A stretch of 29,670 nucleotides of DNA, taken from NCBI GenBank assembly GCA_039111635.1, contig JBCAQO010000097.1:1-29670 (forward strand), read 5' to 3'. Below the pieces are notes generated by a model that was given only the letters and a program-made list of their open reading frames with translations, made no database searches and was not told the DNA's origin. This DNA comes from Heterobasidion occidentale. Taxonomy: Eukaryota; Basidiomycota; Agaricomycetes; Russulales; Bondarzewiaceae. A program made the translations under genes and the position numbers. This document shows, one piece after another, positions 21,221-29,670 of this stretch (positions within the stretch are counted from its first letter, which is position 1; every line of letters begins with the position of its first letter).

Positions 21221-21610
21221 TCCCCGAGATATTTGCGAGCATGTACGACAAGCTGGATGCGAAGACAGCGCTCTATGGCGCAAATAAAGATCTGATCGTC
21301 ATATCCAGCGACATACAGCGGTTCCTTCGGTGTGCTCCGCTGGTTTGGCTTCAACAGCTCGTGTTCCCACACACCGGCTGACACGTGCCCCCTTGCGCCG
21401 CAGGCGTACGAGTTCTTCATGAATGATCCGGGCTCCCTGACGTAGATTTTCTGGCTCTTCAAGCCTTTGCTCTCCGCCAACACCCTCGCGAAGACAAAGG
21501 TCGCTGGGAGCGGCGCACATGCGATCGGGGCAGAGCTGTGGCTGCTCATCATCAACGACAAGCTTCCAACGTGATACGGCGACACCGTGGCCGACACCCC
21601 ATTCTGATCA
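21221..21610 (+). pseudogene. Decayed CRAL-TRIO (Sec14-like) domain fragment
   Basis: After a likely acceptor at 21403 (CTGAC branch at 21378-21382, then a pyrimidine-rich stretch and GCCGCAG), the plus strand reads AYEFFMNDPGSLT, stop, IFWLFKPLLSANTLAKTKVA, then an indented Ala/Gly segment, LLIINDKLPT, stop, YGDT. This matches the C-terminal part of Sec14 lipid-transfer domains, where an N-x-P, F-K-P-x-L, T-x-x-K and L-P-x-x-Y-G pattern is expected. Two in-frame stops, TAG at 21443-21445 and TGA at 21572-21574, break it. The TGA sits where Arg is usual, consistent with CGA to TGA. The preceding stretch (EIFASMYDKLDAKTALYG) may be another exon. Functional protein is unlikely from this copy. 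Confidence 0.42.
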
Positions 21611-22093
21611 TGTCCCCCCCTTTCCTCCAATTCCTTTGTGCCGCATTTGCACCTCTTAAAGGCGCCTTCAAAGCACTCCATCACCGCGCTCTCCCACTTT
21701 TCCTTCTTGATCTGCGTCCACAAAGTGTCCCTCGTCCAGCATGCGGACTGCAGGCCCACCGCCATGCAAGGCAACGGCATGAACGTGAACGAGACACAGA
21801 GCGCGCGCTCCGCGTCCGGCAGGCGCGTCTGCAGTGCCGTAGCTAGAGGCGAGGGTCAGGGCGCCGCGCCGGGGTGGACCCGGCGATGCGGAGGGCTTGC
21901 GTTGTGCAGTACTTAGTGATTTTCCAGTAGCCGGTAGCGCGTCCTGTGGCAGGGACGGGGCGGAGTCGGGGCGGGCAGGAGGACAAACAAGATGAGTAAC
22001 GATGAGGGTGTTGAGTTTATTGAGGGTGGCCTCGCCGCTGTCTTCGAGATCGGAGACGCCTTGCGCGACGAGCCATGGATGTGTCAGTGGCAC
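21611..22093 (-). CDS. Possible minus-strand exons, unrecognised
   Basis: Two minus-strand blocks look protein-like: HPWLVAQGVSDLEDSGEATL at about 22081-22025, and LWTQIKKEKWESAVMECFEG at about 21722-21663, which lies in a different frame. A splice between them is possible but I could not fix the sites. Composition is GC-rich. The call is weak, and the second block lies close to the 3' end of the Sec14-like remnant on the other strand. Confidence 0.22.
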
Positions 22094-22741
22094 AGCATAG
22101 TGAAGAGGCGCGCAGCTCTGTCCAGGACATATGTTAGCAAGAATAGAACGTTTGCGTAGAGACTAGAGTGATCCACATTCAACTTTTATTATCTTTTTGC
22201 GAAACAGTTTATGATACGCAACACTGGTCAGTCTCGTGTGCGCTTGACCGAGATGTAACATGTGTGTGCGGTTTTGTTTTTCGTGTGTGATGTCATTCTC
22301 GTGTGTTCGGGAGTTGTGCAGTCTCGTGGGGAGCTTAGTTTTCGTGGGAACCTCCATTGTCGTGCGGAATGAATAAAACGACACTTTGACCGCCATACAC
22401 AGCAAGGCTTCAACCACGCAGCATTATAGACGACAAATGTTCATCGACATCACTAATATGAACACCAAATAACCACGTTCTTTTGTACATCATGATACGA
22501 AACTTCTCAGTGGGGACTACTCATAAACATACAACACAAGACAAAGCACACGACTGCCAACTGACCACAATACGAAGCGCTCATACGATCAGAGATGGTG
22601 GAACTTGAAAAATCTGTCTTTTCGATCGAGTGGGATGACCTGTCCTAATCACAATGACTGCTCTCTATCCGCTTCAACATGGATCAAACTGGAGCCTTCG
22701 TCGTCGGATTGTACAAGATCAACTGTCGCCATGCCTTCTGG
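22094..22741. other. Intergenic region
   Basis: About 650 bases in which I see no gene. A GT-rich stretch lies at 22258-22300 and an A/T-rich segment around 22178-22210. The region lies beyond the 3' end of the 22742-23609 gene. Confidence 0.45.
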
Positions 22742-23609
22742 TCAGCTGACGTCCGTTCCAGATTCAGCTGACTTACCCTCCTCTGCTTCCTGTGTTCCGG
22801 ATGCTAGATAGGCGAGGCGAGGCGGGATATCATCATCGAACAGAAATTGGTCCCCGCTGATGGAGTACTTGCGTTCGCGCCATGCGAACCACATCCTGAC
22901 ATTTTCTTCTCCAAACGAATCATACCCTTGGCTGATATGTCGCCACAAAAAGGATCGCCATTTCCTTCGTTTCATGTCTCTGTTGAGCAGCGCCGCCCAA
23001 TCTAGGACCAAGTACGATCAGCAAGCCACATTCTCAGATAAAACAAAACACTCAACTCATTTGGGCCACGTCCGGCACAGTGTAAGGAACCTGGCCCACA
23101 GCCTGCTCATCCTCACGGTAGAACATTCGCTGTGCGCGATCGTGACCGTAACCAGAGTACTCCCGATACAGGTACCCGTGGATCTTTGGCCATCGCCAGT
23201 TACTTCCCATCTGATCATTGCAACTGGCCGCGTAAATTGCCTTAAGAAACGCACGCCGCAGCCTCCAGATGTACGTGTATTCGCACATGTGTCTCGGCGA
23301 CATCTCTAGATCCTTCTCGTGTGTAGGATAGACGATGGGTGAGCCGTCGGGGTGCCGCAGTGACTCGAAGAAAGCCATAGCCTTGTTCATGAGGGTGAGG
23401 GGGATAGAATAGCACCAAGGCATGACGCAGGGATGTTCTTCCGTCTGGTCATCGTCAAGCTGGTGAACAGTAGATAAGAGAACGCGGCACAGGGGACCAT
23501 TGCCGTCGAGAAACACTCTGCAACGAGGCGCGTCGCTCCTGTCTGGCATGCTAGGCAACTCGGGGAATGCCAACCTGTTGTCATGATTGCAAGAGCGTTG
23601 TTCACTCAT
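22742..23609 (-). CDS. Unrecognised two-exon protein, about 270 aa
   Basis: Exons 23609-23057 and 23001-22742 join in phase 1 over a 55-base intron (GTTGAG to TCCTAG). The product starts MSEQRSCNHDNRLAFPELP and contains SPIVYPTHEKDLEM, then YTYIWRLRRAFLKAIYAAS, a VPYTVPDVAQ segment at the junction, and a basic MKRRKWRSFLWRHI block. It ends in an acidic tail. The IVYP...WRLRRxFL pattern also occurs in exon 2 of the 17977 gene (GIVYPWKTEED...FWRLRRPFL), so the two may be distant relatives. An upstream exon 23877-23725 (MTTFVAGSRTKTALDNYALM) ends at a GTGAGT donor and could add an N-terminus if spliced just before the ATG. The function is unknown. Confidence 0.5.
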
Positions 23610-23937
23610 CTTCCTTTGATATGGCACTAGAGTGATGTGGTACGTTGCCAAAGGGCATATCAATATGTGGGAGAGGCAGATCGGATTAAATAGACACACG
23701 AGGCGCAATTTCACTCACTGCGAGCAGGACAAACCCCGTCGTGTCAGTCCGACGTACTAGGTCGCCGCAAGTCCATGATCGAATATGATGTGTCAACAAC
23801 GTGCAAAGCCTTCCCCTCATCAGAGCATAATTGTCTAACGCAGTCTTCGTTCGAGAGCCTGCAACAAATGTAGTCATCGTAGGTCATGAAGGTGAATAAG
23901 GTCGTGTATAACCGGCCATACACACTCATACGCCTCA

Positions 23938-23969
23938 CCCGGATATTTCCGGGACGTGGGAAATTTCCC
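23938..23969. promoter_or_regulatory. Two adjacent palindromes in a divergent promoter
   Basis: CCCGGATATTTCCGGG (23938-23953; arms CCCGGA/TCCGGG) is followed four bases later by the perfect palindrome GGGAAATTTCCC (23958-23969). The first contains CGG-N6-CCG, the inverted-triplet layout bound by some Zn2Cys6 fungal regulators. They lie between the minus-strand 23609 gene and the Ulp1 gene, about 250 bases before the Ulp1 start. The regulatory role is inferred from shape only. Confidence 0.35.
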
Positions 23970-24090
23970 TTGGCAAACTTTCGCTGCTTCGGGCATTGCC
24001 AGGCTGGCCATTTCCACAACGCACTCCGTGACGGACCTCCTCTTTCTGCGACTCTCTCGACATCCGTCTCCCCTTCCACGAAGGTATTCA

Positions 24091-24148
24091 CTTGCTCATT
24101 GCAGGTGGTATCGGGTGACCGACATCACTCAGTCTTGCTCATTGCAGG
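24091..24148 (+). promoter_or_regulatory. Paired 15-base motif CTTGCTCATTGCAGG, locus 3
   Basis: Exact plus-strand copies at 24091-24105 and 24134-24148, 43 bases apart and about 65-125 bases upstream of the Ulp1 start codon, in its sense orientation. Confidence 0.6.
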
Positions 24149-24214
24149 ACTGCTGTGCTCGACGAGTAAACTTCGAATGTCCATCGCTTCAGCCTTTCGA
24201 CGTCCAGACAAATC

Positions 24215-26194
24215 ATGCTATTGAATCCTGAAGATGCGGAGCTAGCTCGCTCCATGAAGAAACCACCGCCGAAGGATCTTGTGGCGAGGATGCACGCTGT
24301 TATGGGGTTTGCGTCGGCGAGGTATGTTCACTCTGTCACGCACGATCTCAGCCTTTCTCACACAAGATTATGCTAGTGCGTCTCTGCCACCCAGCACCTT
24401 GCGAGTGCCATCGCCTCTTGCGCACACTAAGCGGGTGTTATCCAAGTCTGCTTTGTGCCCCATTGCGTAAGTCTGATATGCGTGCCTTCCAGACGCCGCC
24501 GATATAGATCATACCATAGGAAACATGCGGCACGATCCGAACGACCCTTGCAACAGAGTGCAGCATCTTCGCATCCTACATTTGCCGTACGCCGACAGAA
24601 GTCTTTCTATGAATCAAAAAATTCTTCAACTATAGCGGTAGCCTCGAACACAATCTCGCCACGATATATCTCAAAAACGAAGCCTCTTTTGTCTCTTGGC
24701 TCAAAGCCAATCAAAACATCTCGCACACAAGCATCATCTCTTGACACTGGTTTTCCACGATCTGGCACAGGAACCGTGCCGGCGCCCCCACCTCTCTTCA
24801 ATTCCTCAAATACTCCAGCATCAGCTCTAGAGGATGCTTCGTTGCCAACGGTCTCAGAGGCATTACCTATTCCTCCATCCTCTCCACTCAGTTCTCTCAC
24901 GTCTGAAGATGATGATGTTGAGGTAGAGCTGCCCACGAAAGTACCTTTGCCAAAGCAATCTGACTCATCTGCTCGATCGGACACTCGCGCGATGTATGTA
25001 TCAATGAATACATACAAATTGTCACTTATTCTCGACTTTCTACAGTATTTTGACTTACCCCTTTGTTGGCCATGGCGCGATTGATATCGGACCACAGGAT
25101 ATGGAGCGACTAAAACCTCGCAGATTCTTAAATGATAATCTCATCAATCTTGGTTTAAAGTAAGTGTTCGATTTTATCCGAAACCCGAGTGCTCGCTCAT
25201 ATGAACACAAAGACTGTGGTATGCCAAGTCAAGGGTGAAGGATTCTGTTGCTATGGACCAGGTACACATATATAGCACGTTTTTCTATACGCGATTGTGA
25301 GTTACGTCTCATGGAGCGCTGTGAAGATCGCTTATTTTTTTTTCGTAGACGAGCTGGCTATGAAGCAGCCAAAAGTCATACAAACAGAGTCGATATCTTC
25401 AGCAAGAAGTTCTTGATCGTCCCTATACATGATGAGTGCGAGCAAGCTTCTTAGTTCCGTGACTACATTGCTGAGACATGACTGATAGGGCGGAACAGCA
25501 TTGGTACTTGGCAGTCATAAGCCATCCACAAGGCCTATTCGAGCGCCCGCCAGCTAAATACAATACTGTTTTTGCCGTTGATTCGGCGCACCGACTTGGA
25601 TGGACTATGTTGTCGGATAGCGAAGGCTCGACTACATCAAGTTGGGTCCACGCGTGAGCCATAACGATGATGATCGTTTCACTGTTACTCCTAATTGATC
25701 TTTGCCAGTACGCAAATCTTTATATTCGATTCTCTCAACCGAAAGCGTCGGAATACGGGCCGGCGCTTAGCTGAGTATCTATGTGAGGAGGTCAAGGCCC
25801 GAATCAATATCACGCCTCTGTTCGAACCGCATGCAAAACAGTTTGAGGTGGGTCACATTTGTTGTGTATGATGTATGCCTCGAATGAATGTCCTCGTCAG
25901 GTGCCCATGCAACCCAATCAGTATGATTGTGGCTTGTACCTTCTCCACTTCAACTATCTTTTCATGAAAAACCCGGATATGTTCATGAGACCGACATCGG
26001 TAAGTCTTCACGATGCTTGCTATCACGAATCCTGATCTATTGCCCTTGGGCCATCATGCAAGACATTGAAGAAGGGGCATGCATCAGGGGCAGAAATAGA
26101 ATGGGAGGCGGGCGTCGTTCCCACCATGCGTGAGATGCTGAAGGCAGAACTCCTCAAACTTTCTGATGAATGGCAACAGCTCTCGGGAAGGTGA
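24215..26194 (+). CDS. Ulp1/SENP-type SUMO protease (peptidase family C48), intact
   Basis: Ten exons: 24215-24321, 24377-24466, 24520-24993, 25046-25159, 25213-25296, 25349-25435, 25489-25653, 25709-25847, 25901-25999 and 26063-26194. All nine introns are GT/AG and 52-63 bases, and phases agree throughout, giving 496 aa. The N-terminal half (about residues 1-225) is Ser/Pro-rich and disordered-looking, with an acidic patch SEDDDVEVELP. The C48 domain follows: DMERLKPRRFLNDNLINLGL at entry, VHIYSTFFYTRL, VDIFSKKFLIVPIHDE, catalytic His in EQHWYLAVISHP, Asp in FIFDSLNR, the oxyanion Gln in QPNQ and the nucleophile Cys in YDCGLYLLHF. All key residues are present, so an active SUMO (or related) isopeptidase is expected, probably nuclear. 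The TGA stop overlaps a GTGAGT donor-like site, so a short extra C-terminal exon is possible. Whether it is a host desumoylase or part of a multicopy element cannot be told here. Confidence 0.9.
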
Positions 26195-26485
26195 GTACGT
26201 AGCGTAATGTGCAGACTCAAAGTCATATGCTGTCGAGTCTGTAGAACATGGCCACTACTGTTCTGTCTCGCAGACTTGCTGACCATTGAGTCTTTGGTTC
26301 TTCCCTTAATACGCACTTTTACCATTCCCACAACTTGATCTTCATGCATATGAGCCGGTTCATATTGAAATGAGTGGCTACGTATCAATCCTATGGTGTT
26401 GAGTCTAATGGCTGTACATTAATTCTATGCTGACTGTAATGGCTGTATATGAATCCTATGGTGTCAACGCTTTGGTACTAATTTT
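26195..26485. repeat. Convergent 3' region with a short duplicated segment
   Basis: Between the 3' ends of the Ulp1 gene and the zinc-ribbon/SIM gene. AATCCTATGGTGT occurs at 26387-26399 and 26452-26464, and TAATGGCTGTA at 26406-26416 and 26437-26447, so the inner pair is nested in the outer. The region is A/T-rich and probably holds both polyadenylation regions. Confidence 0.5.
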
Positions 26486-27499
26486 CTAGAGTTCTGTAGC
26501 TTGCTCCTCATCGGTATCTCCCCCTTGATTATCTGAATCTGTGGTGAGATCAATTACTTCCAACGGGCATTCGTGGTGAGCGAAGGCCCGACGGGTCGTG
26601 ATCAATCGACAGGAGCACTTCACAAAGAATTTGGAAAAGGCCTCTTCGGAAACACCTGGATAAATGTTCGTGTCCATCTGTCGAAGGAGGTCATACAACG
26701 GGTTTGGTCGATATTGAGTAGAGACACGGCGCCTTTGCACAAGGCGGAGAAGTGGGTTTTCGTTCGAGGTTACATCTGAAATGGTGAGTGAGTTACACCT
26801 GAATGTCAAACAGGTACTGACACTCACCGATTTGTGCGTGAGTGCGTTTCAGAGGCATTGGAAAGGGGTTCAGGGGGACATATCCTGCTTCGCTAAAGTG
26901 TAGCACTGGTCGTGGGCGCGCTTCGGTTGCCTCTGCGTGGGAGTCAATTCTAGACCTAGAGATTGATCTCGAGGTGCTCACCACGAGGCGCGTACATATG
27001 CACTGGACAACCAATACGTTGGTAGGCATGCTCGAGGCGAACTTGTGAGATTGGTAAGTCGTGTGTATTCACGCTCATTGGATGGGGACTGACCTATATA
27101 TCCACACACTCCATGTGCGCATCGAGCAATGTATTGACCATGGAAAGGACCCGACGTTGCAAGATACATAGCTGCCTCCGTGAACACCGGTGGTCCGTTT
27201 CTCTCGAGCAAGGGGCACAAACAACACGGCCCGAGAAATCTATTCGTCAGGCGGTGTTTCCTCAGAGACGAAGGCACGACACGGTCCCCCTCCCTTAAGC
27301 TTACGGGCCTGCATTGTGCGTCAGACATTTCAAATTTTTGAGGTGACAAGACCCACCACTTCCATGGAATCATCTCCCCTGTTTGAATGTCGTACTGAAA
27401 AACCGCGTTGTCAGATCCCCGAACCTTGTCCAGGTATCGGCGATGACGAGAAGGGATGGAGATGACCAGTGATTCGCGAGTTAAAGGTTGGGACGACAT
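26486..27499 (-). CDS. Zinc-ribbon-like protein ending in a SUMO-interaction motif, 286 aa
   Basis: Four exons, 27499-27094, 27041-26982, 26932-26828 and 26775-26486, join in phase 1 across introns of 52, 49 and 52 bases. The product starts MSSQPLTRESLVISIPSRHR. Around residues 90-135 it has FLGPCCLCPLL and later QYIARCAHGVCGY, a C-x2-C ... C-x4-C spacing that resembles GRF-type zinc ribbons (an inference; the central pattern is not exact). Near the C-terminus FFVKCSCRL...FAHHECP gives C-x-C and H-x-x-C, a possible second zinc site. It is followed directly by PLEVIDLTTDSDNQ and an acidic tail. VIDLT followed by Asp/Ser residues is a textbook SUMO-interaction motif. The gene is convergent with a Ulp1 protease (ends about 290 bases apart) and diverges from DUF6698. 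I recall similar mushroom proteins but know no function. Confidence 0.7.
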
Positions 27500-27750
27500 G
27501 GCTAGGCAGTGCAGGATGAGATGGCCTTGAGCAGGTCAATGTCCTAAATACCCTTGAGGGTCGCTTCGAATTGGCTTGGATACCCGAAGCCCGACCTTCC
27601 TCCTCCTACCCGAGGTGACTCGCTCTGACTCCCACTGACTTTCTGACTCACCATAGTTTATGACTCGTTCGCTTGCTCGCTCGTTAAAAACTTTGGACGC
27701 GATACCAGGTCCCACGCCCGTTTTCTCATCGACGCACCGTTCTTACTTCC
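27500..27750. promoter_or_regulatory. Shared divergent promoter with a TGACTC cluster
   Basis: Only 251 bases separate the start codons of the SIM protein gene and the DUF6698 gene. Within 51 bases lie TGACTC at 27616, 27626, 27644 (extended to TGACTCA) and 27661, plus TGACTT at 27636, spaced 10, 10, 8 and 17 bases. TGACTCA is the core site of Gcn4/AP-1-type bZIP factors. An ATGACTCGTTCGCTTGCTCG tract from 27660 resembles 1024-1041 upstream of the transposase. Co-regulation of the gene pair is inferred. Confidence 0.5.
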
Positions 27751-29211
27751 ATGCCTGAGGACCACTCTCTTGGTGATAAACGTCAGCCTAGTGCTCTTCA
27801 ACTAGGCCCCAGGAAAAGGCCGTAAGCACTACTTTGCCTCGCCTGCCTGGGCGACCTCTGACCCTCCGCAAGGTGTCTCACAGATCCGCTTGTTCATCAC
27901 GGTCGTCATTTTGGACGGACTGTACACGCTCTTTGCAACGTCCAGTCTATAATCACACGTGGTCTTCTTAGAATGGGAGAGCTGGCTGAGGAGCCTGAGT
28001 CCTTGACATATGAGTGAGCCGTTCCTATCTAAGGCCAACTCGCTGAATCAATCATTCTTGTCATGCACTGCGTGTTTCATTGTTTGATAGGCAGAGGCGG
28101 GAGTACAAGGTTTATGAAGAATTACTTCGGATGGTCCCCCATCTTGAAGAGCGCCTACAGGAAGGCTCTGACGAGGAGATCATGCACATAGGGGAACTAG
28201 TAAGTGTGACCGCATCACCTTGAGTGTGGCTATTTAACGGTAGGGCAGATTCAAAAAGGGGTGTCTAGCGCTAGATCGGACGATACAAAGAGTATGAAAG
28301 GCCCTATCCTCGATTGGATCACTCCTCGAGGCCAATCCCTTATTCCGCCACTCTCCCGTAACATGAAATCAGATCGGGGCTTTCGCCATGAACAGACAGG
28401 AGCGCTGCTTTGCCCTGCAGGATTGGATTGGTCGAATCCTGAGTAAGATCAAATAATCTCATTTTTTCCCGTTCATCTCACTCGAACAGTATCAAACGGA
28501 AATTGCGAGACGGTGAAATGCTTATTCCAGGAGACCAGTGGCCCATTTTTCTATATGCTGGTTATCGGTACGATTCTGATGACCCATGGAAGGGGCTTTT
28601 CAAGAGCCAGCTGCTCGTCTCAGTATGTTTCTATCTGGTACTTTCGACGAACTCGCGCATGCTGATGTTCATAGGCCTATAAGCACGTGTTTACATCTCC
28701 AAGTTCAGTGGAAAAGGATGCGAGGGCCACAAGGTCTGGGAACGCGCGGATTCACGGTATGAAATGCGTCACACCGGCATCGATCGCTTACATTGCCACG
28801 CAGGTAGCTGTTAAGAGACCCCTTCGCATGTTGCTTCTGATTCCCCTTTCTAGGCTCGATTTTCCCTCTCGTCGTCAGCTGTATTTTCTCGAACAGATAC
28901 TGTCACCGACTCAGAGCGTTTCTTCAATAGTGTATTGGAATTGTTTGAGGATGTGGAGGAAAAGGAGGAAGTTGACGCGCTATTATTATGGTGGAACTGG
29001 TACGTATCTCAAAGTATCTTCGACCCTTTCTGACATTCTTTGAAGTCAGATTTTTCCCAGTTTTTCTTCAGCTCACCCCGCAGCATCAACCAACAGTGCG
29101 CTGGCCAAGATCAGAGAAAGAAGGGCTCAGAGAAAAGCGGCTGAGGCGAGGAAGGATCCTATCTCAAGGGAGCCTACCGTTGAGGAACGTACTAGACGTC
29201 GGGCAGTATAA
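27751..29211 (+). CDS. DUF6698-type agaricomycete protein, 362 aa, intact
   Basis: Eight exons: 27751-27821, 27873-28013, 28091-28199, 28249-28442, 28490-28622, 28675-28803, 28854-28999 and 29046-29211. All introns are GT/AG, 46-77 bases, with consistent phase. The product starts MPEDHSLGDKRQPSALQ. Landmarks in order: DPLVHHGRHFGRTVHALCNV, LRMGELAEEPE, GPILDWITPRGQSLIPPLSR, HEQTGALLCPAGLDWSNPE, GDQWPIFLYAGYRYD, ATRSGNARIHGM then VTPASIAYIATQARFSLSSS, FNSVLELFEDVEEKEEVDAL and LLLWWN, and a basic RERRAQRKAAEARK tail. This pattern is the one I know from the DUF6698 family, present in many copies in mushroom genomes. No enzyme activity is established to my knowledge. The complete frame argues for a functional or very young copy. 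Confidence 0.8.
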
Positions 29212-29670
29212 TATGCTTTTCACGGTATCAATGCCTATCATCTGTCGCTTCATCTTGTGTGCAGAAGGGACTATATCTTTCCTTCCAATGATAGTAGCTT
29301 CTGCAATCATCATAATTAGTTACAATAGTAGATATCCTCGCTAGACGTTGCTATTTCTTAATCATTTGAACAATTAATGTGTCAAGCCTGACCGGACTCC
29401 ATCATATGTCCAGGTCTTGATAATCGCAGTCAATCGTGCGGCTTTCTTACTGCATTTCGCAATCATTTTGCTTCTGATTCATTTTTACTCACATTCAGAC
29501 TCAGTATCGCGCTGATGTTGCGCGATCAAGTCTGGACGAACATTGTCACTCTCGCATGTGTTGGCCGTGAACGTCAGTCTGGCAAGGATTGTCGGCACCG
29601 GCAACTCCATTGTTAATTATAAAGGTAGGCTTTGTTGCTGACAATTCGGCTTTCTTATTGACCTTTGCGA
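29212..29670. other. 3' flank to window end
   Basis: No gene or repeat is seen in these 459 bases. A hydrophobic frame to 29344 is probably part of the untranslated 3' end. Confidence 0.4.

Noticed and set aside
23886..24231. Plus-strand frames just before the Ulp1 gene
   Set aside because: They overlap the promoter motifs and palindromes. The Ulp1 model starting at 24215 has a fully consistent splice structure.
25248..25454. Separate small gene inside the Ulp1 gene
   Set aside because: The stretch consists of exons 5-6 and their intron read through in one frame.

Overview
The window reads as nuclear DNA of a mushroom-forming basidiomycete (Agaricomycetes). Genes are cut by many short introns of about 45-80 bases with GT/AG ends, and several predicted proteins belong to families I know mainly from agaricomycete genomes: a Plavaka transposase N-terminus, an OTT_1508-like deaminase, and a DUF6698 protein. 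There is no bacterial operon layout. All exon models below were spliced by eye and checked only for reading phase.

Layout. 1-966 (minus) is the 5' end of a Plavaka-type DNA transposase that runs off the left edge. 1837-4092 (plus) is a deaminase-fold gene with a frame break or odd intron near 3.3 kb. 4360-7140 (minus) is an intact three-exon gene for an 889-residue protein of unknown function. 7.1-9.5 kb is mostly non-coding: a tRNA-like remnant and about 1.1 kb of GC-rich degenerate repeat. A weakly resolved plus-strand gene ends at 10634.

10.6-20.1 kb is a repeat-built block. A short hairpin-like core is dispersed in forward orientation from 10.6 to 13.1 kb, including a near-perfect 69-base tandem array at 12.27-13.08 kb, and in reverse orientation from 18.6 to 19.55 kb. 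Each cluster is joined to a copy of the same coding tail (11.5 kb plus, 19.9 kb minus), so the arms form a large diverged inverted repeat. Between the arms lie two minus-strand genes: 13271-14306 (325 aa) and 14748-17977, a four-exon gene whose frame is broken by a 2-base deletion inside an APPPP-coding minisatellite.

20.2-22.1 kb holds a small four-exon gene and a decayed CRAL-TRIO (Sec14-like) fragment. 22742-23609 (minus) is an unknown two-exon gene. The right end carries three intact spliced genes: a Ulp1/SENP-type SUMO protease with its full catalytic triad (24215-26194), a zinc-ribbon-like protein ending in a textbook SUMO-interaction motif (27499-26486), and a DUF6698 protein (27751-29211). 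The last two diverge from a 251-base promoter with a cluster of TGACTC boxes.

Two threads run across the window. A 15-base motif, CTTGCTCATTGCAGG, occurs twice, 42-46 bases apart, upstream of three genes (transposase, 889-aa protein, Ulp1 gene), always in the sense orientation of that gene. A SUMO protease also sits end to end with a predicted SUMO-binding protein. Both are inferences from position and motif that need comparison across genomes.
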